NCBI RefSeq assembly: GCF_000023225.1
Contig: NC_013173.1
Coordinates: 1,056,501 to 1,120,500, forward strand
DNA: 64,000 nt
DNA from: Desulfomicrobium baculatum DSM 4028
GTDB lineage: Bacteria; Desulfobacterota; Desulfovibrionia; Desulfovibrionales; Desulfomicrobiaceae
Reading direction: 5' to 3'
Every line of letters begins with the position of its first letter. Positions within the stretch are counted from its first letter, which is position 1. The notes under the pieces were generated by a model that saw only the letters and a list, made by a program, of their open reading frames with translations, made no database searches and was not told the DNA's origin. Position numbers and translations under genes: made by a program. Positions 35,801 through 43,508 of this stretch are shown here, in pieces.

Positions 35801-36990
35801 ACGTACTTCTTGGATGTTGCAAGTGCTTCCTGAATGGCCGAATAGGCGGTCAGTTCTTTGTCTGTCAGCGCTCCGCCGATTTCGACCTGAAGTCTGTGTT
35901 TGTGACAATATGTTTCAATGGTCAGGTTGGTGAAGTATCCCTCAAGTTGATTCAGAAACATCTCAAGGGTCGACTCGTCTTCTGTTTTGTACGCCAGAAC
36001 CAGGATTTCCTTGGAAAACATGCCCGCGCAAGCGTCACTCGGCAGAAAGGTTTGCACGAATTTGGCCAGGTTCTTGATGAAGGCGTGTGCCAGCAGGTCG
36101 CCCTTGTAGTCGATCATGGTTCGCATGCCCAGGAGTCTGACCGTGACCAGGACAAGCTTTTCACCGTCTTTGGCTTCGGCCCCGAAGGCCTCGATTTTGC
36201 GCATGAGCGAGAGCCTGTTGTGTAGGCCTGTCAATTCGTCGATGAGCATCTCGTGACCATGCGTATAGGTGTAAAGCCCCGGATCCGAGGATTGTTCGAG
36301 GGCCACGGGCGAGCCGGAAAAGATGATCCTGCCCTCATCGAGGATGTTCACGGTATGGGCGATGTAGAAAATGTCCGGGATGTCGTGGGTGATGATCACC
36401 GCCGTGAAATTGAGCTGTTCATGGTAGCGGTGGATCATGGAGAAAACCGTCTTCTTGCGGATGGGGTCGAGGCCCGTGGTCGGTTCGTCGAAGAAGATGA
36501 TCTCCGGTTCGGTGACCAGCGCGCGGGCCAGGGCCACGCGTTTCTGCATGCCGCCTGAAATCTGTTTCGGGTACATCTGAGCCACTTCGGCCAGTTCGAG
36601 CTGTTCGATGCGGGAGCGGACCTTGTCTTCAATGTCCGCCTTTCCGAACGTGAATTTTTCCCGCAGGGGCAGGGCGATGTTTTCGAACACGGTCATGGAA
36701 TCAAAAAGCGCGTTGTTCTGAAACATGTAGCTGCAACGGTTCTTGATGGCCGAAAAGTCTTTTCGCTTCATGGTCGAATAGGGAAGCCCGTCAAAAATGA
36801 TCTCTCCGCTGTCGGCAGTGATCAGCCCGATGATGTGTTTGACCAGGACGCTCTTGCCGCCGCCGCTTTTCCCGATGATGGCAGTGATTTCGTTTCGCTG
36901 GATGTCAAAGGTCGCGCCCCGCAGAATATCCCTGCCGCCGAACGCCTTTGAAATGTTGCGAAGCTGAATGAGAGGAGTTGTGCTGCTCAT
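35797..36990 (-). CDS. mlaF: MlaF ATPase with C-terminal degenerate GGDEF-like domain
   Basis: 397 aa, about 130 longer than ordinary MlaF. Residues 1-240 are a complete ABC ATPase: Walker A IGKSGGGKSVLVKHI, signature ISGGMQKRVALARAL, Walker B EIIFFDEPTTGLDP, ITHDIPDIFYIA. From 251 the text DELTGLHNRLSLMRKIE is the classic opening of a GGDEF domain, and the rest has the right length and spacing, but the place of GGDEF (about 324-330) reads MFSKEIL, so it should not make cyclic di-GMP. It might bind a nucleotide or a partner and control lipid transport. mlaE lies 3 bp upstream. Confidence 0.88.
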   Translation of the reverse strand: MSSTTPLIQLRNISKAFGGRDILRGATFDIQRNEITAIIGKSGGGKSVLVKHIIGLITADSGEIIFDGLPYSTMKRKDFSAIKNRCSYMFQNNALFDSMTVFENIALPLREKFTFGKADIEDKVRSRIEQLELAEVAQMYPKQISGGMQKRVALARALVTEPEIIFFDEPTTGLDPIRKKTVFSMIHRYHEQLNFTAVIITHDIPDIFYIAHTVNILDEGRIIFSGSPVALEQSSDPGLYTYTHGHEMLIDELTGLHNRLSLMRKIEAFGAEAKDGEKLVLVTVRLLGMRTMIDYKGDLLAHAFIKNLAKFVQTFLPSDACAGMFSKEILVLAYKTEDESTLEMFLNQLEGYFTNLTIETYCHKHRLQVEIGGALTDKELTAYSAIQEALATSKKYV

Positions 36991-36993
36991 GGG

Positions 36994-37785
36994 TCACATC
37001 AAAAAGGATGTTATGACGTAGTCCGAGACCAGTACGTAAACGCATGACTGGACAACGGCGGATGTTGTTGAGTTGCTGACGCCTTCGGCCCCGGCACTGG
37101 ATTGGTTCTGGTGCGTGTAATATCCGCAGTAGCAGGATATGGTGATGACGATAAAGGCAAAGACGAAAGATTTTATGAACCCTCCGGTCACGTCGGACAG
37201 GAGCAGGCTCGATTGGATCTTGCTGAAAAAGATCCCCGAACGGGAGCTTAAGAGCACGGAGGAAAAATAACCGCCCAGGATGCCGACACAATCAAAAATT
37301 GCGGTCAGGAGCGGAAAACAGATCAGCGATGCGATGATCTTGGGCGTGACCAGATAGCGCACCGGGTCCACGTCCATGGTCGAGAGGGCGTCGATCTGCT
37401 CGGAGATGCGCATGATGCCGATCTCGGCGCTGATGCTCGACCCGGCCCGGCCGATGAGCATAATCGCCGTCAGCACCGGCCCGAGCTCGCGCACCAGGGA
37501 CAGGGCTACGGCAACGCCGAGCATTCCTTCGGCGCTGAACTTGATCAGGGTGTAGTAGCCCTGCAGTCCAAGGACCATGCCTGTGAAGAAGGCCACAAGA
37601 ATTATGATATTCAGGGATTTGAAGCCGATGAAATATATGTCGTAGAGGATTTTGGGTATGAGCCTGCGTATATGGATCATGCCCAGGACAGCCGTGAGAG
37701 AGAAGACTCCCCACTGACCCACGTTTTTGATGATACCGAGTGATGTTGCCCCGAGCAGTGCGGGGATGGCCAATATGTTTTTCAT
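36994..37785 (-). CDS. mlaE: MlaE permease
   Basis: 263 aa, five or six membrane segments. Typical of MlaE: FIGFKSLNIIILVAFFTGMV, LGLQGYYTLIKFSAEGMLGV, LVRELGPVLTAIMLIGRAGS, SAEIGIMRISEQIDALSTMD, VDPVRYLVTPKIIASLICFP. It is the inner-membrane channel of the Mla lipid transporter. The start overlaps the stop of the HAD gene by 4 bp. Confidence 0.95.
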   Translation of the reverse strand: MKNILAIPALLGATSLGIIKNVGQWGVFSLTAVLGMIHIRRLIPKILYDIYFIGFKSLNIIILVAFFTGMVLGLQGYYTLIKFSAEGMLGVAVALSLVRELGPVLTAIMLIGRAGSSISAEIGIMRISEQIDALSTMDVDPVRYLVTPKIIASLICFPLLTAIFDCVGILGGYFSSVLLSSRSGIFFSKIQSSLLLSDVTGGFIKSFVFAFIVITISCYCGYYTHQNQSSAGAEGVSNSTTSAVVQSCVYVLVSDYVITSFLM

Positions 37786-38630
37786 GCGTCCGTCATGCCG
37801 GCATGGAAGCTTTCCATGTAGCGTGCGATGGCGAAAGCCACGGCGTCACTATTTTCCGGAGTTGTAATGTATTTGTCTTCATCGTCCAGAAAAGCGTCTG
37901 CGACTTTGAAGGGCATCTGCACCAGCTCAAGCATGTCCCTGTCGTTGTGGTCGTTGCCGATGGCCGCGCTGGGAGCCCCGTGCAGGCCGTAATGATCGAC
38001 AAGGTGCTTTATGCCCGAGGCCTTGGAGACATCCGCCGCAAAGATTTCGATCCACACGGACTGTCCGTCAAGCGGGGATGTGGCCCTGATGACGCTGTGA
38101 CGTGCAAGTTCCCGGCAGATACGGTCATGCATTGCCGCATCGCTTCCGTCAACGATAACCACGATCTGGGACGCGGCGCGCGCATCGGGGACGCTTGTTT
38201 TTTCCTGGCTGTGGCTGGCGTACAGGGCCAGGCGTCGATCAAAATCCGCGACGTTCTTGTGCCCCCTGTGGTACGCGAAGCGATGATTGTGCGGAAAATC
38301 CTCGTGCACCATGAAGCTCAGGCCCTGTCCATGTAAAAAAAGACAGATGTCCTGCACTTCCTGGCCAGACAGGAATGCGGAGCGCAGAACGTTCTGCGTG
38401 GGCCAGTTCACGATCTGGTTTCCGGTCGAAAGAATCAGGTAATCTGCCGGAAAATCATCCGCAAGACAGGATTTGGCCGAATACAAGGAGCGGCCCGTGG
38501 CGATGACGCGCATGATTCCCTGCTCGCTCAGGCCCCTGAAGGCCTTCAGGTCGCCTTCGGAGATGCGGCCGCCACGCAACAGGGTTCCGTCAAGATCGCT
38601 GACGAATATTCCACGATATGGGCCTGTCAT
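37782..38630 (-). CDS. HAD-superfamily (Cof-type) phosphatase
   Basis: 282 aa. Motif I FVSDLDGTLL near the N-terminus, motif II IATGRS and motif IV AIGNDHNDRDML are all present. Cof-type HAD enzymes dephosphorylate sugar phosphates or small cofactors. It overlaps both pdxY (4 bp) and mlaE (4 bp). Next to a pyridoxal kinase it could act on pyridoxal phosphate, but this is only inference from position. Confidence 0.88.
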   Translation of the reverse strand: MTGPYRGIFVSDLDGTLLRGGRISEGDLKAFRGLSEQGIMRVIATGRSLYSAKSCLADDFPADYLILSTGNQIVNWPTQNVLRSAFLSGQEVQDICLFLHGQGLSFMVHEDFPHNHRFAYHRGHKNVADFDRRLALYASHSQEKTSVPDARAASQIVVIVDGSDAAMHDRICRELARHSVIRATSPLDGQSVWIEIFAADVSKASGIKHLVDHYGLHGAPSAAIGNDHNDRDMLELVQMPFKVADAFLDDEDKYITTPENSDAVAFAIARYMESFHAGMTDA

Positions 38631-39499
38631 ATCAGTTCAAAGCTGCTCATGGACACGGGGGCGTTCAGGCTCGGGAGCACCCGTTCCAGAAAAACCCCTT
38701 CACGTTCCGGAAAATTGTGACCGAAGGTGGCCCGGATGGCCATGGAGACAAACTGCACGGCCCGGTCCAGTGATAAAGGCAGGGAATCGCCCTGCAACAG
38801 TGAACCTGTTATCACACTGGCGAAAATATCTCCAGTGCCAGGGTAACATGCAGGAATATAAGGGCATGCAACCTTCCAGAAACGATTTGCATCCTTGTCG
38901 AAGGCCACGACCGACGTCCCCCTGCCGTGCTCTGCAGGGACGCTGGTGATGATGACGCAACGCGGGCCCAGATCGCTTAAGGCCCGGGCCCAGGCCTTTA
39001 TCTCTTCGGTGCCGGAGATGGCCAAAGGACCGGCCTTGCCCAGCAGCAGTGCCGCTTCGGTGATGTTCGGGGTGATCACGTCGGCCGAGGCGACGAGGCT
39101 GCGCATGCCGTCGACCATGGATCTGTCCATGGTGTCGTAGAGCTTGCCGTCGTCTCCGAGCACCGGATCGACCACGACCAGGGTGGAGTCGGTGCGGAAT
39201 GTCCTTATGAAATCTGTGACGATGTCGATCTGTTCCGGCGAACCCAGAAATCCGGAGTAGATTCCGGCAAAGGACAGGGACAGCTCTCGCCAGTGGTCGA
39301 TGATGTGCCGCATGTCCGAGGTCAGGTCGCGGAAATGAAAATTGGAGAAACCGCCCGTGTGGGTCGAGAGGATGGCTGTCGGCAGACTGCAGACCTGAAT
39401 TCCCAGGGCTGAAAGAATGGGGATCACCGCCGAGAGTGACCCCCCTCCAAACCCGGAAAGATCATGAATCGCTGCAACGCGTTGGATCACGGAATGCAA
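38627..39499 (-). CDS. pdxY: Pyridoxal/pyridoxamine kinase
   Basis: 290 aa. Ribokinase-like PdxK/PdxY features: VAAIHDLSGFGGGSLSAVIP, LPTAILSTHTGGFSNFHFRD, VVVDPVLGDDGKLYDTMD, VITPNITEAALLLG and the catalytic anion hole PGTGDIFASVITGSLL. It phosphorylates B6 vitamers with ATP. It is the first gene of the leftward run ending with mlaA. Confidence 0.88.
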   Translation of the reverse strand: MHSVIQRVAAIHDLSGFGGGSLSAVIPILSALGIQVCSLPTAILSTHTGGFSNFHFRDLTSDMRHIIDHWRELSLSFAGIYSGFLGSPEQIDIVTDFIRTFRTDSTLVVVDPVLGDDGKLYDTMDRSMVDGMRSLVASADVITPNITEAALLLGKAGPLAISGTEEIKAWARALSDLGPRCVIITSVPAEHGRGTSVVAFDKDANRFWKVACPYIPACYPGTGDIFASVITGSLLQGDSLPLSLDRAVQFVSMAIRATFGHNFPEREGVFLERVLPSLNAPVSMSSFELI

Positions 39500-39611
39500 T
39501 GCCGAAGCTCCATAAAAAGACGTCCAATCCGTTCGGGACGAACCGACTGTAGTCTTTCTTTAAGGTGTGCCGCGAGCAATTGCGTCAAAACGGCCCCTCA
39601 TGTCAACGATT

Positions 39612-39887
39612 CTAACCGTTGAGATAGTCCAGCAGACCTTTTCCAGCCTTGAAAAAAGGCATTTTCTTGGGCTTGACCTGCACTGACTCCCCGGTTTTGG
39701 GGTTGCGGCCGATGTATCCTTCGTATTGCTTGATCTTGAAACTGCCGAACCCCCTGATTTCAATCCTGTCTCCGCGCAGCAACGCGTCGCGCATGGAGTC
39801 GAAAAAGCTGTCCACAATGGTGGATGCTTCATCGTTGGAAATCTTGATTTTCTCTGCAAGGGACTGAATAAGTTCGCTTTTGTTCAT
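39612..39887 (-). CDS. HU/IHF-family DNA-binding protein
   Basis: 91 aa. All features of the family: MNKSELIQSLAEKIKISNDE, IEIRGFGSFKIKQYEGYIGR, NPKTGESVQVKPKKMPFFKA GK end. It bends DNA as a dimer. The GRNPKTGE arm and PFFKAGK ending are like IHF-beta as much as HU. It stands alone, about 110 bp before pdxY. Confidence 0.93.
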   Translation of the reverse strand: MNKSELIQSLAEKIKISNDEASTIVDSFFDSMRDALLRGDRIEIRGFGSFKIKQYEGYIGRNPKTGESVQVKPKKMPFFKAGKGLLDYLNG

Positions 39888-40324
39888 TGTTCGCTCCAGA
39901 TTGCGATTCGTGAAAACTCATGATCCTCGAAGGGATGGGTCATGGACGCCGGGGTAATCGTTCCAGGCAGACCGGGTCAGGTCCAAAGCAACGGCTTGGG
40001 GTAAAAGACGCGATCCGCCGTGAAAATTCAGAACTTCATAATAAAAATCAAGAACTATGGGAAGTTATTCTCTTCATGTTCTCAAAAAAAAATCAATTGA
40101 CGACACGATCCTGGTCGCGCTTGGCCTTGTCCTTCCTGCCGGCAAGGGTTTGGCCGAATCATAAATCTTCTTCTATTTGATATTACAGCCTAATCTTAAA
40201 AAAGACAATTCACTTCTTGAAAAGTGTGCACAAAAAAATGAGAGCGCAAAAAAGTCTCCCCGGCAGGCGTGCTGCGCAAAGGGAGGCGTAAGTCGGTCAG
40301 CGGTTTGCAGGTACCAGAGCGATT
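39888..40324. other. Intergenic gap upstream of the HU-like gene
   Basis: 437 bp without a gene. The right two-thirds (40020-40250) are AT-rich with several A-runs, which may bend DNA and hold the HU promoter. No hairpin with a T-run and no open frame with family resemblance was found. Confidence 0.6.
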
Positions 40325-42148
40325 TTATTTCTTTTTGCGGCCCGTCTTTGTCTTGCCGGGACGGGGAAGGGGCCTGGAATTGCGCGAAGGAGCAGGGCAT
40401 CGGCCGGGACAGCTTTTCGGGTGAGGTTCGCGCTGCGTGTCCTTTGGACGTTTGGCGCCTCTGTCCTCAGGCGGGAGCAGGATGCGATGTTGGCGCAGCC
40501 GCTCTTCGTCGGTGCGCGGCACATGGACGGACTTTCCTTCCGGGGTGATGCCCGCATGGTACATGGCCGTGGCCACTGCTCCGGGGATGGGGATGAAGCA
40601 CTGCACCTGTTTGGGCTTCCAGCCCCGGCTGCCGAGCCAGCGGGCAAGGGCGTGCATGTCGTCGTCGGTGGTGCCCGGGAAGGCGCTCATCAGGTAGGGG
40701 ATGACGTATTGCTCCTTGCCCGCGCGCTTGGATTCGCGGTCAAAGATCGTCAGAAATTCCTCGAAGACGCGGTTGCCGGGCTTGCGCATCAGGCGCAGCA
40801 CATGGTCGCAAACATGCTCGGGCGCGATTTTCAGCTGCCCGCCCACGAATTCGCGCAGATAGCCCCCAAGGGCGTCCATGTCTTTCAAGGCCAGGTCGAA
40901 GCGCACGCCGCTGGCCACGCGCACTCCGCGCACTCCGGGCGTGCGGCGCAGGGTGCGCAGCAGATCGAGGTGCGCTTTCTGGTCCATGCGAAAGTGCGGA
41001 CAGACGGTCGGAGTCATGCAACTGGGGCGCTTGCAGGGCTGTCCTTCCTTGGCGCAGCTTGCCCCCCACATGTTGGCGCTGGGGCCGCCGACATCGGAAA
41101 CATGGCCCTTGAAATCCGGGCTTGCGGCCATGCGCCGGACCTCGTCGAGGATGGAAGCCCGGCTGCGCGAAGCGATGCGCCGACCCTGGTGCAGGGCCAG
41201 GGTGCAGAACGAGCACCCTCCGCCGCATCCTCTGTGGCTGGTCACCGAGTCGCGGATCATCTCTTCGGCCGGGATGGGCAGAAGATAGCCGGGATGAGCC
41301 TTGCGGGCGAAGGGCAGGGCGTAGATCGTGTCCATTTCCGTCGTGGTCAGGGGCGTGGCCGGTGGCGCGACAAGGATGGCGCGGTTGGCGACGCGCTGCA
41401 CGGCCCAGTCCGTGCCGTCATGGACCTGCTTTTCGAGCAGCAGCGTGGCCCGCATCAGTTCCTTGGGATCGGCGAGCATGTCTTCGTGGCTCGGCAGCTC
41501 GATTTCAGCTGGAAAATCCTCGCCCACGGTCACGGTGCCGGGGATGCCCAGGATGTCCCGGCCCGCCGCGAGCCGGTCCGCGATGCTCAGGATGGCCCGC
41601 TCTCCCATGCCGTAGACCACGGCGTCGGCCTTGGCGTCGAGGAGGATGGGCTTGCGCAGGGCGTCGGTCCAGAAATCGTAATGCGTGATGCGGCGCAAGG
41701 ATGCCTCGATCCCGCCCAGGATCACGGTCAGGCCGGGAAAGGCGCGGCGCAGCAGGTTGGTGTAGACGATGCACGCCCGGTTGGGCCTGGCTCCGGCCCT
41801 GCCGCCCGGTGTGTAGGCGTCTTCGGAGCGTTTTTTGCGAAAGGCGGTATAGTGGGCCAGCATGGAGTCGATGGCCCCGGCCGAGACCCCCGCGAACAGG
41901 CGGGGGCGGCCCATGGCGAGCAAATCCTCCGGGCCGTCCCAGCGCGGCTGGGTGATGATCCCGGTGCGCAGTCCGTGCGCCACCAGCGCGCGCCCGAGCA
42001 GGGCCATGGCAAAGGATGGGTGGTCCACATAGGCGTCGCCGCTGACCAGGAGCACATCGAGTTCATCCCAACCGAGCGCATCCATTTCGGCGCGGGTCAT
42101 GGGCAGGAATTTGGGCTGGGGCAGGGATTTGCTGGAAAAAAGGCTCAT
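40325..42148 (-). CDS. ygiQ: YgiQ-family radical SAM protein
   Basis: 607 aa. The N-terminal UPF0313 domain (FLPMTRAEMDALGWDELDVL, VSGDAYVDHPSFAMALLGR) is followed by a radical-SAM motif CGGGCSFC, TDDDMHALARWL and the C-terminal DUF3362-type region (FIPIPGAVATAMYHAGITP) with a Lys/Arg/Pro-rich tail. Radical SAM chemistry with a 4Fe-4S cluster is expected; the substrate is not known. It is present in many anaerobes. Confidence 0.93.
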   Translation of the reverse strand: MSLFSSKSLPQPKFLPMTRAEMDALGWDELDVLLVSGDAYVDHPSFAMALLGRALVAHGLRTGIITQPRWDGPEDLLAMGRPRLFAGVSAGAIDSMLAHYTAFRKKRSEDAYTPGGRAGARPNRACIVYTNLLRRAFPGLTVILGGIEASLRRITHYDFWTDALRKPILLDAKADAVVYGMGERAILSIADRLAAGRDILGIPGTVTVGEDFPAEIELPSHEDMLADPKELMRATLLLEKQVHDGTDWAVQRVANRAILVAPPATPLTTTEMDTIYALPFARKAHPGYLLPIPAEEMIRDSVTSHRGCGGGCSFCTLALHQGRRIASRSRASILDEVRRMAASPDFKGHVSDVGGPSANMWGASCAKEGQPCKRPSCMTPTVCPHFRMDQKAHLDLLRTLRRTPGVRGVRVASGVRFDLALKDMDALGGYLREFVGGQLKIAPEHVCDHVLRLMRKPGNRVFEEFLTIFDRESKRAGKEQYVIPYLMSAFPGTTDDDMHALARWLGSRGWKPKQVQCFIPIPGAVATAMYHAGITPEGKSVHVPRTDEERLRQHRILLPPEDRGAKRPKDTQREPHPKSCPGRCPAPSRNSRPLPRPGKTKTGRKKK

Positions 42149-42187
42149 GGTTCGGGCCTATAGGCTCCCGGAGTCATGTGGGCAAGA

Positions 42188-42214
42188 ACAAAAAAGGCGG
42201 CCCGGAGGCCGCCT
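42188..42214 (-). terminator. Terminator of the ZraP-like gene
   Basis: An 8-bp GC-rich stem (42195-42202 with 42207-42214), loop of four, and a plus-strand A-run at 42188-42195 that gives a minus-strand U-run. It lies about 45 bp after the stop of the zraP-like gene. Confidence 0.9.
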
Positions 42215-42256
42215 GAGACTGTGTCTGCTCTGCGCGTGATGCAGCTGGATAGGACG

Positions 42257-42781
42257 TTAGGCATCCGGAGCGCCGGGAGCGGCGTCCAGTTCCGGGTTCA
42301 TGCCTTGGCCCATGCCTTGGCGCATGCCGCGCTGGCCGAAGTCGCCGTGGCCGCGTCCACCCATGCCTCTGCGCTCATCCATTCCAAAACCCATGGGCAG
42401 ATCAATGCCAATTTCCTTGCTCACCCGGGATTGCAGGGCCTCGCGCCTGGTCTGCGCCTGGGCGCGCAGGTCGCTCAACTCGCCAACCAGGGCGGTGATG
42501 GTTTCGGGCTTGGTGTTGGGGTTGACGGACAATGTTTTGAGCAGGGTGCGCTTCTCCCACATGGCATTTCGCATGGGAGTCATTTCTTTGCGGTGTTCGT
42601 CCAAAATGTTCTTAAGCTGGTCCTGCTTTTCCTGGGTCAGCTGCTGCACTGCGGGGTTCTGATTCCAGCCCGGGCAATCGCCGCGCATTCCCTTGCCGCG
42701 CATGGGACCGGCGAAGGTCAGGGTGCTGAGTGCGATGATGCCGAAAATGGCCAGGATTGCGATGGTGGTCGTTCTTTTCAT
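42257..42781 (-). CDS. ZraP-like periplasmic metal/stress protein
   Basis: 174 aa. A signal peptide ends STLTFA (about 24). The core is the Spy/CpxP/ZraP helical domain (NPAVQQLTQEKQDQLKNILD, EMTPMRNAMWEKRTLLKTLS) with a Gly/Met/His-rich tail (FGMDERRGMGGRGHGDFGQR) which may bind metal. ZraP is a zinc-linked periplasmic chaperone that feeds back on ZraS. Here the promoter is of sigma-54 type and a ZraS/ZraR-like pair is encoded nearby on the other strand, which fits the known ZraPSR layout. Confidence 0.88.
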   Translation of the reverse strand: MKRTTTIAILAIFGIIALSTLTFAGPMRGKGMRGDCPGWNQNPAVQQLTQEKQDQLKNILDEHRKEMTPMRNAMWEKRTLLKTLSVNPNTKPETITALVGELSDLRAQAQTRREALQSRVSKEIGIDLPMGFGMDERRGMGGRGHGDFGQRGMRQGMGQGMNPELDAAPGAPDA

Positions 42782-42826
42782 GAGATCCTCCGAATGGTTT
42801 TGAGTGCCGATTGTACCAGAGAGGAT

Positions 42827-42842
42827 ATCAAGTGCCGTGCCA
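42827..42842 (-). promoter_or_regulatory. Sigma-54 promoter of the ZraP-like gene
   Basis: Reading the minus strand from 42842: TGGCACG, four bases, TTGAT. This matches the sigma-54 consensus TGGCACG-N4-TTGCW with only the -12 C changed to A, and spacing is exact. It lies 46 bp upstream of the ZraP-like start. Confidence 0.85.
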
Positions 42843-42959
42843 GAGTGGCTTTTAATATCTAACTATTTGTTTTATTAAATGTTTAAATGATTAACGCGGT
42901 GTTTGCCGCGTTTTGGGCCCCGTGGCGACGGATAGAATCTGACCACCTGCTGTCCGGGG

Positions 42960-42978
42960 CTGGTCAGAACCTGACCAG
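42960..42978. promoter_or_regulatory. 19-bp dyad, candidate ZraR-like enhancer site
   Basis: ctggtcag-aac-ctgaccag is a perfect 8-bp inverted repeat with a 3-bp centre. It is centred about 127 bp upstream of the sigma-54 promoter, the usual distance for an enhancer-binding protein. A further ctgacca half-site lies at 42939-42945. It has no T-run, so it is not a good terminator for the MazG-like gene, which ends 2 bp away. Confidence 0.6.
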
Positions 42979-42980
42979 TT

Positions 42981-43310
42981 TCAGGACGAATGCAGTTTTG
43001 GATTGTTCCGGTGGCGATTCGTGTCGCGCAGGGTTTTCTTTTCCAGGTTGCGGCGCATGGACTCCGTCAGGTCGACTCCTGTCTGGTTGGCGATGCAGGT
43101 CAGAACAAACAGGACATCGGCCAGTTCGTCGCCCAGATCGTTTTTCTCGTTTTCCTTGAAACTTTGATCCCCGTAACGGCGGGTCATGATACGGGCCACT
43201 TCGCCGACCTCTTCCATCAGAATGCCGAGGTTGGTCAGTTCGGAAAAATAGCGGACCCCGATTGTTTTTACCCAGGCATCGACGTCTTCCTGCAATTGAT
43301 TGAGACTCAC
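42981..43310 (-). CDS. MazG-like nucleotide pyrophosphohydrolase
   Basis: 109 aa from the GTG at 43310, six bases after AAGGAG; the frame remains open further upstream but without a ribosome site. Core: SLNQLQEDVDAWVKTIGVRY, LGILMEEVGEVARIMTRRYG, KNDLGDELADVLFVLTCIAN. The EEVGE and DELADVL acidic motifs bind Mg2+. The enzyme would hydrolyse unusual or damaged NTPs to NMP and PPi. It is divergent from the kinase gene. Confidence 0.88.
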   Translation of the reverse strand: MSLNQLQEDVDAWVKTIGVRYFSELTNLGILMEEVGEVARIMTRRYGDQSFKENEKNDLGDELADVLFVLTCIANQTGVDLTESMRRNLEKKTLRDTNRHRNNPKLHSS

Positions 43311-43508
43311 GAAACGCTCCTTTTCGGCCTGCCTACGAAATCCTGCCCAGGGTGGCAATGCGTCCGTGGCGGATGCATTTTCAAAGTCCGCTTCGGTCAG
43401 GCAGGGTATTTGCTAGAAGTGGGCTTCGTTGATAGTTTTCATGTTTACGGATCATCAACAGACCGCAAGGCGTGCCGGGCATGTCTTGCTTCAAGGACGG
43501 CGCGGGCA

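Noticed and set aside
40421-42163. Long plus-strand open frame over ygiQ
   Set aside because: ygiQ on the other strand has a radical SAM motif and normal length; the plus-strand text is His/Gly/Ala-rich noise.
42990-43508. Longer N-terminus for the ZraS-like kinase
   Set aside because: The added part is antisense to the MazG-like gene, which has conserved motifs; the ATG at 43509 precedes the first membrane segment directly.
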